DNA of 64,000 nt from assembly GCA_036245525.1 (NCBI GenBank), contig BTPG01000003.1, forward strand, positions 209,452,934 to 209,516,933. Reading direction: 5' to 3'. Positions within the stretch are counted from its first letter, which is position 1. The number at the start of each line of letters is the position of its first letter. Position numbers and translations under genes: made by a program. Origin of the DNA: Semisulcospira habei. Its lineage: Eukaryota; Mollusca; Gastropoda; Semisulcospiridae. This document shows positions 21,746 to 32,946 of this stretch, piece by piece. Below the pieces are notes generated by a model. It was not told the DNA's origin, made no database searches, and saw nothing but the letters and a program-made list of their open reading frames with translations.

Positions 21746-22300
21746 TAGGCTCTAAGCCTACTCCCCCTCCCTCTCCCCCGATAGAGCCGTATTAATGACT
21801 TGGCTACATTGTCATCAGCACAACTGTAAGCCCGTTATGTAATGTGTCGTTTAACCCCTCCATTGCTTCACACGATACCGTTCTGGAGAAAGAGGCGTAA
21901 ACACGGAGTAAACACGGGGATAAACACGGGTATTTTCCCCAGAGCGGTACCGTCAGCAGCAGTCGAGGGGTTAGCATGAATTGTGAGATCAAACTGATCC
22001 CTTTTGGGACAATACAGCATTTTGATTTTGTACTTTGAAATCTTCACAACAGGATGTTCCTTCGTGCGCAGTCCTCTTATTTGTATAAAGTGGCACTTGA
22101 TGCGCAGCTCATATTCCCAAGTGTTGTGTAAACGTCAAGCAAGACATATAACCGGGTAAATCCGGATGAACATTGCGCGACTGACGGGTATGGTAACTCG
22201 GCCAAGGCCGCTGTTATGTGTTTTGTGTGCATCAGGCGAATACATTCATTTCACTCTCTGCACAGCCGAGAAAACAGACCACGCAGAACACCACACACAT
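21746..22300. other. Non-coding spacer
   Basis: No gene seen. It includes a degraded inverted repeat around ACACGG motifs near 21890-21960 (AACCCCTCCATTGCTTCACA to CAGTCGAGGGGTTAGC), which looks like another palindromic MITE-like copy. Confidence 0.45.
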
Positions 22301-22302
22301 CA

Positions 22303-22370
22303 AGTTAGTTAGTTACTTATTGGGGTTTAACGCGGCCTAGCAGGCGACTAAGGCCATCTCAAGGCATAGG
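22303..22370. repeat. Short dispersed repeat, GTTTAACGC family
   Basis: AGTTAGTTAGTTACTTATTG, then GGGTTTAACGCGGCCTAGCA, then GGCGACTAAGGCCATCTCA. The same unit (65 bp) is tandemly amplified four times at 31711-31970. Confidence 0.75.
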
Positions 22371-22628
22371 GGCATAGAAAAAAAAACTAAAAATAGAGGT
22401 TGAAAGGCCTTTAAAGAAGGAAAAAAACAAAACAGTTTCGTATTAGCTATCCTTCAGTGATATGTATATGGTTTCCTCTAGGGTGATATGGTTTCGGTAT
22501 CACTGTGAATCAGGAACAGTTTGTGATCCGAAACGTCGTGTTTCATTTCCCTTACTTCAAGTGTTTTCAACCTCTATTTTTAGTTTTCTTTTTCACACGA
22601 GAAAACCCTTGCGGCAAACATTTTTACC

Positions 22629-22697
22629 AGCAAGAGGTATAGATCCTCATGAGCCCCCGCAATTGCGGGGGCTCATGCGGATCTGTACCTCTTGCTG
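22629..22697. repeat. Palindromic hairpin, family A copy 8
   Basis: CAAGAGGTATAGATCCTCAT and GCTCATGCGGATCTGTACCT around CCCCCGCAATTGCGGGGG. One of the best-paired copies. Confidence 0.85.
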
Positions 22698-22859
22698 GAC
22701 CCATTTTGTATGCAGGTTTCAGAGACGAACTGGATTTCCTTTCACTGTTGATGCTGTGCGATTTCAAATGGACTTTAGAAGCAGTTTTATCCGGACGACG
22801 TCATTATTTCACTAGATCTTTCCCGGTTTGTTACTGTAAACCCTAGGGTTAAATATGCC

Positions 22860-23060
22860 TAACCCCTTCACCGTCAGTGGACGCAGACTGTGTTTGTGAA
22901 ATCATTGATGATTCAACGTCACTGATCTCCAGCCGGCAGAGAAACGTGGATACAGAGTGGTTTCAGCAAGAGGTATAGATCCTCATGAGCCCCCGCAGTT
23001 GCGGGGGCTCATGAGGATCTATGCCTCTTGCAGTTGGGTGGTGTTCCACTTTTCTCGGCG
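22860..23060. repeat. Family A element, near-complete copy 9
   Basis: It begins AACCCCTTCACCGTCAGTGG, then GACTGTGTTTGTGAAATC, TTCAACGTC and GATACAGAGTGG. The core hairpin at 22963-23032 pairs almost perfectly around CCCCCGCAGTTGCGGGGG. Confidence 0.85.
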
Positions 23061-23089
23061 GCGAACGGGTCTTAAAGCAACGCTTTACT

Positions 23090-23166
23090 ACGCGTGTGCT
23101 GTTCTGTGATTTTTGGATCTTATTGCTTTCGGCCGCAAGTTCCAGATTCACTGACCAGCACACATG
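23090..23166. repeat. Palindromic element, family D copy 2
   Basis: GTGTGCTGTTCTGTGATTTT on the left, and ATTCACTGACCAGCACAC on the right. Confidence 0.65.
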
Positions 23167-23179
23167 AAGTATTAATGTG

Positions 23180-23705
23180 ACAATCGTATAATTCATCACA
23201 ACACGACACACATCACAGACGTAAGACTTATTATAACACCAGGCAACTACACACGTCACATATAACTGGCCACACAACACAACACACATCACATATAATA
23301 ATAATAATAATAATTACGGTATTTATAATGCGCTTATCTTATAATAATTATAACTCTAAGCGCGCACTCACAACTCGCGCATGCTTTAGACAACGACTCA
23401 CGAACCACAAATATAACACCACACAACACAACACACATCACGTATAACACCACACAACACAACACACATCACGTATAACACCACACAACACTACACACAT
23501 CGCATAGTGACCACAAAACACAACACACATCACAGGCTATAACACATATAGACATATAACACGTCACAACACAATACGCATCACAGACGTAAGACATTTA
23601 ACACATCACAACACGACACACGTCACAACACTACACACATCACAGTCGTAAGGCCAGAATCACAGACCACCACAAAGTTGGGACATGCATGAGAACACAC
23701 ACACA
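23180..23705. repeat. A/C-rich low-complexity tandem region
   Basis: Irregular units built from CACACAACACAACACACATC and ACGTATAACACC, about 35-40 bp each, decaying at both ends. A short (AAT)n run occurs near 23290-23312. No coding sequence. Confidence 0.8.
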
Positions 23706-23984
23706 CACGTCAGAAGATAACGAGTAGAGAGCAGTGTTGATGCCGGCCTTTATTGCTACTCTATTTGCGCACAAGCTGACAATAATAGCTCACTGGCAGT
23801 GCCCAGAAGACTTCTCACTTCCATCCCTTAATCTGCGTAAAAGCGGAAACAGGTGGATCAACAATAACAGTTCAATGGCAGTGCCTATACGACTTCTCGC
23901 GGTCATCTCTTAATTCATGACGACAAGCTGCAGAAACGTGCCTGTTTAGCGCCCCAGTATGCAAAGGTCACGGGGATAATGGGC

Positions 23985-24371
23985 TGAGATACTAAAAAAT
24001 GTACCTGTCAGCCCTACAGGGTGGGTTTTCCCCTCTATTCTGGGGCATGTGTTTCTGTCTACCCTTGGTCCATCACTCTCTATTCTGGGGCATGTGTTTC
24101 TGTCTACCCTTTGTCCATTCACCTGTATTTGCCTTTTTAAAATTCTCCCTACTGTCTGCACTGCCTGTAGCTCTTGATATTGGATGTGTGTTGCTAAATG
24201 GTCTTAGCTTTATTTAGGCCCCATGTGTTAGGTTTATTTAATGTATCTGACCGGCTGGCGACATACATTCAATGTTCTGTTTCTTTTTTTTTTTTAACGT
24301 CCACAGGCACGTCCTGAGAAAGCCTTGTTGCTGTCGGGACGTTAAGCAATGTACAATCAATCAATCAATCC
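23985..24371 (+). mobile_element. 390-bp retroposon family copy
   Basis: Contains CAGCCCTACAGGGTGGGTTT, GGGGCATGTGTTTCTGTCTA (duplicated once), TCTCCCTACTGTCTGC, GACCGGCTGGCGACATACAT and the 3' end GGGACGTTAAGCAATGTACA, with an (ATCA)n tail. Confidence 0.85.
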
Positions 24372-24612
24372 ATCCACCTGTATTTGCCTTTTTTAAACTC
24401 TCCCTACTGTCTGCGCTGTCTGTAGCTCTTGATATTGGATGTGTGTTGCTAAATGGTCTTATGTTTATTTAGCGTATTAGACCGGCTGGCGACATACATT
24501 CAGTATTCTGTTGTTTTTTGTTGTTTTTTTTTTTCACAAGCAGTACAGGCACGTCCTGAGAAAGTCTTCTTGCTGTCGGGACGTTAAGCAATGTACAACC
24601 AACCAACCAACC
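24372..24612 (+). mobile_element. 390-bp retroposon family, 5'-truncated copy
   Basis: It repeats the family from CACCTGTATTTGCCTTTTTT to GGGACGTTAAGCAATGTACA and ends in (ACCA)n. It sits in tandem with the previous copy. Confidence 0.8.
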
Positions 24613-24930
24613 GAAATAGCTGAAGGCGGTTAAGCGTCGAAGCAGGAGAGCGAAGGGAATCGCCGGGTCGTGGGTTCGAATCCCCGTCCCGGCCCCGGTA
24701 GCTGGACTCGCAATCCAGGGGGAAATGACGGGCTTGTTCAATAGCATGTCCGTTGAAAGGTCCTGGTAAATCAAAGTGGCACAGTTGCAGTGCGCCTGAG
24801 TTGATCAGTGTTCAGGTCGCAATCCATAGGCAATAGATTTCCCTGTCCCCCCGTTAACTCGCCCGTCAGTGCCGTCCATGATCACCTCGGTGCTGTGGAC
24901 GTTAAACCCGAACTAACCAACCAACCATCG
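24613..24930 (+). mobile_element. tRNA-derived SINE with (ACCA)n tail
   Basis: The tRNA-like head has an A-box-like TAGCTGAAGGCGG near 24617 and a perfect B box GGTTCGAATCC near 24672. The body ends GCTGTGGACGTTAAACCC, then (AACC/ACCA)n near 24915-24930. It differs from the SINE at 15334 in its body. Confidence 0.85.
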
Positions 24931-24999
24931 GCCCAAAGATGGCCGCAGCGGGTCCATTGCGGCCAGCGTGAGCCCGAAGACGTTTCGCTGCGTGGGATG

Positions 25000-25975
25000 G
25001 AGACCCTTTGCATAGAGCAGCCTGATGCACTGGTGTACAGTGGACTTTGCTATTAACAAGGTCGGATGTAATAACACAAGAGGGTTATGACAACCAGTGT
25101 TCGGAGGTCACGACGACACTTTCAACCCAGTTGTGATGAAACTCTATACTCACGCATGGGTTCACAGAGTGGGCTTAATACGGTACAGTTTTTGTTAGCG
25201 GTTTGTCTTGTGACAACTATTCTGTGTGGCACGAGGGCCACGTGAAATCTTAAAGGAACGTTTGGCATGGGGAGTTTTTAGTGAGTTCAGGCGAACAGAG
25301 CTGTAGGAACGTCAGTACGGGGTTTTACTGTCAGTGTGGACAGACGTGTGTGATATACCTTAGCCCGTATTCCAAGACTCTGAAACCTAGAATTCAGAGT
25401 GCTTTGTCGGAGATTGGAATGAGAGACGTCAGTCACCAGGGACCTATTGCGATGTCATCTCACCATCTCTTCACTCGGGGAGTGAGCGACCGGTGCCGAG
25501 ACACCCGGGTCACAGCAAAGACTGCGCTACAGAGCGCTTTACGAGGACGTCCACGGTACGAGAGACGGGACGACTCGGGAGCGTACGACAAAGGACTTGC
25601 ACGCCTAGCCGTGAAAGGACTGAACGTAACCGGGCAAGAACACCAAAACAGGTTGGATTGTGAGAGACAGCTACCTAGCCTGGCATTTACATTGTGTGTG
25701 TGTGTGTGTGTGTATGTGGTGTTGAGGTGCTGGTAGAGGGGAAGGTGTGGTGTACATAATCTTACATGTGATAATCTTTTGAGCGTTTCTTTTATTATTT
25801 GTTATAAACGTCGTCGTTAGAAAGGAAGCCCATGTGTTGAGTTTTTCCGCGTGAGTGCGCCTGTCTGAGTCAGTGGCGGTGTATGCGTCTGTTGTGCGAG
25901 AATCTGTACGTGCGACTGGGGGCAAGTCTGCGTGCGTTACACCATTCAGTGCGAGAAATGTGAACACCACCTAAC
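25000..25975. other. Unassigned sequence with an open frame of unclear status
   Basis: A plus-strand open stretch at 25281-25736 could encode about 150 residues, with GRPRYERRDDSGAYDKG-type basic segments. It resembles nothing I recognise and runs into a (GT)n repeat at 25694-25715, so I do not call it a gene. Confidence 0.35.
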
Positions 25976-25976
25976 T

Positions 25977-26017
25977 GCAGGAGGTATAGATCCTCATGAG
26001 GATCTATGTCTCTTGCT
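25977..26017. repeat. Palindromic hairpin, family A copy 10 (loop deleted)
   Basis: CAGGAGGTATAGATCCTCAT is followed directly by GAGGATCTATGTCTCTTGC. The GC-rich apex present in all other copies is missing, leaving a perfect ATAGATCCTCATGAGGATCT centre. Confidence 0.85.
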
Positions 26018-26468
26018 GACACCACTGTAAAGTAGGATACTCTGCTCTTCTATGGTTTACTGCACGCGTATCTATGCCGAAGTATGCACCAAATGTGAAA
26101 GAGGTCATATCCGTTGAGCTATTTATTACATGACCATGAGATATCAGCAGAAATCAGAAAGAAAAAAAAACTGTAAGTTGTGGCATTTTTGCAGACAGGC
26201 TAACGCTTCGCTAACTTCAGGTGTAAACCTAACCAACTTCATGAATCACCCAGCGAAAAACTGAAAGCCAGCTTTAATTCACTCGGGCGTGAATGTATTC
26301 AGTGCAGTTTTGTGTTGTGGCTATTCAAGCCCTATTTTTAATCGGCTGGATTCAGTCCTGCGTGCATTCATGTTCGGGTTGAAATATACTGTGATGATTC
26401 ACACTGAGTAGGTTTACGTCTAGATATGTTTGGGAACGCGGCATCAATGGTCGCACATTTGCACAGCC

Positions 26469-26578
26469 CAATGCGCAAAAGGCCATCGGGCCGACGTCGG
26501 GTGCCGTTGGCCCGCGCACAACCGTGCGCGGGCCGACGGCGGCCGACGTCGGCCCAATTGCTATTTTGCGCATTGAGT
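26469..26578. repeat. GC-rich palindromic element
   Basis: CAATGCGCAAAA at the left end is complementary to TTTTGCGCATTG at the right end. The interior has GGGCCGACGTCGG against GGCCGACGTCGGCCC, and GCCCGCGCACA against TGTGCGCGGGC with a small offset. About 107 bp, close to a full-length stem. A retroposon inserted at its right edge. Confidence 0.8.
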
Positions 26579-26939
26579 TGTAGTTGTACATTGCTTAACG
26601 TCCCGACAGCAACAAGACTTTCTCAGGACGTGCCTGCACTGATTGTGAAAAAAAACAAACTAAACAGAATATTGAATGTATGTCGCCTGCCGGTCCAATA
26701 CGTTAAATAAAGCTAAGATCATTTAGCAACACACATCCAATATCAAGAGCTACAGGCAGCGCATACAGTAGGGAGAGTTTAAAAAAGGAAAATACAGCTG
26801 AATGGACCAAGGGCAGACAGAAACACATGCCCCAGAATAGAGGGGAAAACCCACCCAGTGGGGCTGACCAGGGTGACCCTGGGAACTAAAAAGTAGTTAA
26901 CCCCACCCAAGTCCCCCAGGGCAGACCCGGGTGGGGGCC
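26579..26939 (-). mobile_element. 390-bp retroposon family copy with 15-bp target duplication
   Basis: On the plus strand it reads from GTACATTGCTTAACGTCCCG to CAGACCCGGGTGGGGG. TTTTGCGCATTGAGT occurs at 26564-26578 and again at 26940-26954, flanking the insertion. Confidence 0.9.
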
Positions 26940-26954
26940 TTTTGCGCATTGAGT

Positions 26955-27800
26955 GGGTAGATTCACGCATGTGAGGTGGATTCGTGTGGAGAGATTGATG
27001 CGAAGTAGATTTGGGGTCTGTAGATTGATGTCGAAATACAAGACCGCTTCAGCAACACTAACATGCGACGTCACACCTTACGAATACTCTGACAACGCGA
27101 AGGTTCGCAGGGGCGGATCTAGGAGTGATCCCAGGGGTTCCGGACAGCGGGCCGCCGCTCCGGCCCAACTGACGTGAAATTCTGTAGAGGTCACATGTGT
27201 AACCTTCGTTGAAACTCAAGAGACCTGTGCTGGAGGGTGGGGAGAGGGGCGGCGTGTATGGGGTCGGGGTGCGGGGGGGTGGGGGGGATATGTGCACGTG
27301 TGTAGGCGTGGGCACTGTGAGTGAGAAAATGTGAGCGGTCCCTTTAGGCGTGTGTATGTGCATGTGTGTAAGCCATACAGCGTATTTGTATACGCTCTAT
27401 GGTGTAAGCATAGGGGCCTGACTATGGTGCTTTGACTAAATGGAAATCCGCTGCGCCATCACTGACGTGCGCGCTACCGCTCTCTAGCTCAAACCGGCGC
27501 GCTACCGTCAGTCCCCTATGGGTGTAAAGGAGGAATACGTGGGACTAGTGAATGGAAAGCTAATGGTCAGTGCCAGAACTACGTCATTAGAGCAGCGGCC
27601 TCGTCGCCAGCAGTTATCTGGCTCCAAACGTCAAAACATCGCAACATTCAGTTTGAAATCGACGTTTTTCATCAGTGCGTCTGGCGAGCGGGCATTTAGC
27701 AAGGAGGCTGTAACCCGGCGTCCTCAAAGACGAACGGTTCACTTGCTAGCCCGCGCTCCTAGTCAAGCTGCCGGCGGAGGACGTGCATGGCCTTGGCTTG
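26955..27800. other. Non-coding spacer
   Basis: No gene is recognised. It holds a G-rich stretch at 27236-27290. At 27415-27515 there is a partly self-complementary segment built on GCGCGCTACCG and CTATGG/CCTATAG-type motifs. Otherwise I see nothing. Confidence 0.45.
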
Positions 27801-30800
27801 ACTTCGCGAACGAAGATTCTATAGGGCTTGCCCACGTCGTCTGCAGGCATTTTCGTGGCTGCGGAGGCCAATCCGGGACAGGCAGGTTCGACCGCAGTGG
27901 CTGCAGGGGAAGGTCTGGTCAGGGTTCTGAGTTACGACAACTCTGTTTTTTCTTCTGAGCCGCTTGTCCTTAAGGTTAGCTCTGCGAGAGTCCTCAAAGG
28001 AGACGGCTGCCTTGTGAATGGTGGAGCGCCAGGTGTCACGGTCCGCAGCAAGCGAAGACCACTGGCGGTGGTCGATTTGGCAGGCACTAAGTGACTTCTT
28101 GAGACCGTCTTTGTATCTCTTCTTTGGAGCTCCTCTGTCTCGGTGTCCAGTGGCGAGCTCGCCGAACAGAGTGATCTTGGGTAGGCGATGATCCTCCATC
28201 CTGGAGACGTGCCCCGCCCAGCGAAGCTGTGTCCGCAGCAGCAAAGCCTCGATGCTCACAGTTTCCGCCTGTTCAAGGACCTCGACGTTGTTGACATAGT
28301 CACTCCAGTGAATGCTGAGGATGGTACGCAGGCAGCGCTGGTGAAAGCGTTCGAGGAGTCGTAGTTGGCTGCGGTAGAGGGCCCAGGACTCGGAACCGTA
28401 CAGCAGGGTGGTGAGGACGACAGCTCTGTACACGCTGATCTTGGTGCTTTTTTTCAGCTGTTGATTGTGCCACACCCGCTTGAATAGTCGCCCGAAAGCA
28501 CTGTTCGCTTTTGCCAGCCTGTTGTCCAGCTCCTTGTCCAGCTTGGCGTCTGACGTGATGATGCAGCCAAGGTAGGTAAACTGGTGTACAGACTTCAGTT
28601 CGGACTCGCCGATGGTGATGTGGGGAGGGCGATGCACTTCCTTGGGTGCCGGCTGATGAAGGACTTCTGTCTTTTTCAGACTGACCTCAAGTCCAAAGAG
28701 CTGGGCGGCATCTGCGAAGCAGGACGTAATGCGCTGCAAGGCTCTCTCTGTGTGTGCAACGAGGACAGCGTCATCAGCAAAGAGCAGCTCACGAATCAGT
28801 TGGTCTAGGGTTTTCGTGTGGGCCTGCAGTCGTCTGAGGTTGAACAGGCTGCCATCGAGACGATACCTGATGTACACTGCGTCGTCATCGTCGAGGTCCA
28901 CTGTGGCCTGCTTCAACATCATGCTGAAGAGATGGTGAAGAGGGTCGGTGCCAGCACGCAGCCTTGCTTCACGCCGTTGCGAATGGGGAATGGTTCTGAG
29001 AGGTCACTGTTTAGTCTGACCTGGCCTTGCTGGTCCTCGTGGAGCTGGACGATCATGTTGAGGAACTTTGGGGGACAACCTAGTCGCTCCAGGATCTGCC
29101 ACATACCTTGCCTGCTCACAGTGTCAAACGCTTTTGTTAGGTCGACAAACGTTACGTACAGCCCTTTGTTCTGCTCGCGGCACTTCTCCTGAAGCTGTCT
29201 CAGCACAAAGACCATGTCGGTGGTACTCCTGTTGGCTCTGAAGCCACACTGGCCCTCTGGGAGGTGGTCTTCAGCGATGGCAGGTACCAGCCGATTCAGG
29301 AGCAACCTTGCGAGAATTTTCCCGGCAATGGACAGCAGGGTAATTCCACGATAATTAGAGCAGGCAGACTTCTCTCCTTTGTTCTTGTACAGGGTGATGA
29401 TGACTGCATCACGGAGATCCTTTGGTAGTGTTCCTTTTTCCCAGCAGCAGAGAAAGAGGTCGTGGAGCTTGCTGTGCAGTGCTGGGCCTCCATGTTTCCA
29501 GATCTCTGGCGGTATTCCGTCAATGCCTGCTGCTTTGCCACTCTTGAGCTGGTGGATGGCTGTGAGGGTCTCTTCGGCGGTGGGCGGTTCGTCCAATTCA
29601 ACCTTTAGTGGAAGGTGTGGGATTTGGAGGATGACTGTTTCTTGAACAGTGCGCTCAGCGCCGAAGAGGTCCTGAAAGTATTCCGACCAGTGGTTCAAGA
29701 TGGAGGTATTATCTGTGAGGAGTGCCTGTCCATCAGCGCTTCGCAGGGGACTTTGTACCAGGTGCCTAGGGCCATACACTGCTTTCAGTGCTTCGTAGAA
29801 GCCCCTGTAGTCACCGTTGTCAGCGCAGAGCTGGGTCCTCTGTGCGAGTCTGGACCACCACTCGTTCTGGAGCTCTCTAAGCTTGGGCTGGAGACTGCTG
29901 CAGATGAGGCGGAAGGCAGACTTCTTCACAGGGCAGGAAGGCTGGGCTAGGTGGGCCTGGTGGGCGGCTCTTTTTTTTTTTTTTTTTTGCTAGAAGTTCC
30001 TGGATCTCTACGTCGTTTTCGTCAAACCAGTCTTTGTTCCTCTTTCTAGCAAAGCCCAAGACTTCCACAGAGGACTTTACAATAGCAGTTTTCAGTTGTT
30101 CCCAGAGTGTTTCAGGGGAGGAGTCTGCTGGATCAACTGTGTCTTTGAGCATGCGCTGTAAATCGGCCTGAAGGGCAGCTTTCTTGTCGTCACGCTGAAG
30201 GCTGGCAACATCAAGCTTTTTCTTTGGGGGGGGGGGGGGGGCCTTTCTTGGGTTTCAGCTTGAGGCGGAGCCTGAGTTTGCAGCGAACAAGGCGGTGGTC
30301 AGTGTGGCACTCTGCGCTGGGCATCACTCTGGTGAGGAGGACGTCACTGCGGTCCCTCTGACGCACTAGGACATAGTCGATAAGGTGCCAGTGCTTGGAG
30401 CGAGGATGCATCCAGGTGGTCTTTCGACTGTCTTTTTGCTGGAAAGTAGTGTTGGTGATGACAAGTTGCTGCTCTGCACAGAGCTCCAACAGTAGGCGAC
30501 CATTGTCATTGCAGTTCCCAACGCCATGCTTGCCGAGGACTCCTTTCCAGGCTTCAGAGTCTTGGCCCACTCTGGCGTTGAAGTCGCCAAGGATGATGAC
30601 TTTGTCGTCTGCAGGGGTGCTCTGCAGGAGGCTGCGCAGGTCAGAGTAGAACTTGTCTTTTTCTGCAGGCTCTGCCAGGAGGGTTGGGGAGTACACACTG
30701 AGAAGGGTGACGTATTGCTGGTGTCTCAGTGGGAGGCGCATGGACATGATGCGGTCGGAGTGACCCGTTGGTAGGTTTTCCAACTTAGTCGCAATGGGGG

Positions 30801-31660
30801 TCTTCACCATGAAGCCCACGCCTGAGAGCCGTCTTTCTGATGCAGGCCTGCCTGACCAGTAGAGGGTGTAGCCAGCGCCAAGTTCTTGGAGGCTGCCTTC
30901 CTCCGGGAGGCGTACTTCGCTGAGCGCGGCGATGTCGATGTTTAACCTCCGCAATTCATGGGCAATGAGGGCGGAGCGACGTTCAGGGCGTCCGCTGTCT
31001 GCTGTGTCGAGCATGGTTTGGATGTTCCAGCATGCTACGTTGAGTCCGGTCGTGGTCGTCATGAGGGTGGATCCATTGTTTTTTCTTGTTTTCTGACCGC
31101 ATGAGAAGATGCCCGTTGACCGCGGCTATCCAACTGGGGTTACGAGGGAATGAGCTTGGTTAGGCCACCTTTTCTAGGCCCCTCTCCGTGTGGAGCAAGC
31201 AGTGCTGTCCCTAGAGAAGGCTGCTTGGTCGTTCAGGGTGTGCCGAGTGACGTTGTCATCCCCAGGTCAACATCAGGCGACCAATATCCTGAACCGCCTG
31301 CATGCAGGTTTGAGACTGCGGCTTCCAGTGACATCTTTCACCTGCCGTTTTGCCCCTTGCCCATCGCTACAGGACTTGGAAAGTTCAGTGTCATAGTCCG
31401 TGGGCGTTTCCTAAAGCCTGCGCGGTGGAGCTTTTTGGTGGAGTGCAGTGTGCGCAGTACTGGCCCCACCCTTTATACCCTTGGTTCGTTTGCCATGGCC
31501 TAGCAAGCTGGGACGGTGGCATCGAGGTCCTCAGGTCGTAGGTTTTATGTCAGACTGTCCTTGTCTCTGGCTCAAAAGCCTTCCCCGGAGACACGGGGGC
31601 TTTGATGTCAGGGGTTTCCTCCCTTAGCCTTTCCGCAGCCAAGCGGCCAGGCCTGCAAGG
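27801..31660 (-). mobile_element. Near-full-length LINE (endonuclease-RT with C-terminal zinc finger)
   Basis: Minus-strand order: 5' untranslated region about 31660-31063; AP endonuclease 31062-30211 (ACWNIQTMLD, VIILGDFNARVG, HTDHRLVRCKL); linker to about 29950; reverse transcriptase from 29929 to about 28000 (GIPPEIWKHGG, DLTKAFDTVSRQG, GVKQGCVLAPTLF, LFADDAVLVAHT); and a C-terminal C2H2-type finger (FPCSHCGRTCLSRIGLRSHE) ending at 27819. Three length changes break the frame: a poly-G run at 30227-30242, a poly-T run at 29970-29988 (both in the linker), and a shift at about 28925. The last two proline- and lysine-runs are frame artefacts. Clade is RTE/Proto2-like by motif style; not certain. 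Confidence 0.85.
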
Positions 31661-31664
31661 CAGT

Positions 31665-31979
31665 AGCGGTTTTAGTCGCGATGATTCCTTCATGGTGAAT
31701 CATCGCGACTAGTTAGTTATTTGGGTTTAACGCCGAGCAGACAACTAAGGCCATCTCACGGCGGTCATCGCGACTAGTTAGTTATTTAGGTTTAACGCCG
31801 AGCAGGCAACTAAGGCCATCTCACGGCGGTCATCGCGACTAGTTAGTTATTTGGGTTTAACGCCGAGCAGGCAACTAAGGCCATCTCACGGCGGTCATCG
31901 CGACTAGTTAGTTATTTGGGTTTAACGCCGAGCAGGCAACTAAGGCCATCTCACGGCGGTTATCGCGACTAAAACCGCT
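31665..31979. repeat. Hairpin element containing four copies of a 65-bp unit
   Basis: The outer arms are AGCGGTTTTAGTCGCGATGA on the left and ATCGCGACTAAAACCGCT on the right. Inside, 31711-31970 is exactly four 65-bp units beginning AGTTAGTTATTTGGGTTTAA and ending GGCGGTCATCGCGACT. The last nine bases of each unit (ATCGCGACT) match the hairpin sequence just before the array, like a target duplication that was amplified with the insert. Confidence 0.9.
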
Positions 31980-32213
31980 ACCGACACGCAAAGGGTTACA
32001 TTGCCAGCACAGAGGCGGCACGAGGAATACGGGAGCCTTTGTCACCAGAGGAGCCGCAGTACAACCGAGGGACCACAGCGCTTCTCGGCGACCTGTTCGG
32101 CAGCCCTCCGGCCGTTCCAGCGCGGCTACAGGCCCGGCGACAGCGACCATGGCCAGTAAGAGCCTCGACCCTCACATCTATCTCTTTAGCCCATTTAGCC
32201 CCAACGCCCTACA

Positions 32214-32335
32214 GCAGGAGATGGATTGACCATGATAATTCAAGGGTAGTGTCAGATGAGCTTGGCGCCTTCAGGCGCCAAGCTCATCTGGCACTACCCT
32301 TGAATTATCATGGTCAATCTATCTCCTTCAGCAGG
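32214..32335. repeat. Palindromic MITE-like hairpin, family B copy 1
   Basis: Nearly perfect: GGATTGACCATGATAATTCA on the left, TGAATTATCATGGTCAATCT on the right, apex CTTGGCGCCTTCAGGCGCCAAG. About 53-bp arms. Eight further copies occur at 49-60 kb. Confidence 0.9.
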
Positions 32336-32946
32336 TACATAGTCCTTACGTAGCCCCTGCAACATGTGGGAGATGTGGTCTGGGGATTAAATGAGAGACT
32401 GTGAGTGCAATGCCCCGCTAATTACAGATCGCGTGTGAAAGACTGAGAGGGACGAGCAGGAAATCGCTTCGGGTGCACGTGGCGGGGACACGCTTCAACT
32501 GCACACCGGCACTAAAACCAAACTCCACAGCGTGACCACCAACAGTGGGTACTAAGGCTGAACTGGTATACCTCGCCCTGCACCTAGGTTAAATGCACTA
32601 GCGGCGACATTACTGCAATGTTCGCACTTATCCGGTCGGTCGCCGGACTGGTCTTGTGGACTAGAACTGTGTTCGCATGTAGGCTTCAACACTCGTAGTG
32701 TGGTCTGCTACGTCCTAGCTATAGGGTTGTTACTTGGTGAGGTCGTAGTCGTAGTATGATAAACACACCAGACGCACGCACGTAAGGTTCTTTTAAATAA
32801 ACTTCATTCAGCTGCAACCCGTCACACGTGGCTTAAGGATGTAGACAATACTGGAGTAACAGTTCCGCCAACAATATTTTAATTCAGCGATGCGATCTCT
32901 ACACAATGTATTCCCAAATGCACCAACACTGATACAATGTCTCTTC

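Noticed and set aside
25281..25736. 150-residue open frame as a gene
   Set aside because: No recognisable domain, no splice or start context, and it ends inside a GT repeat.
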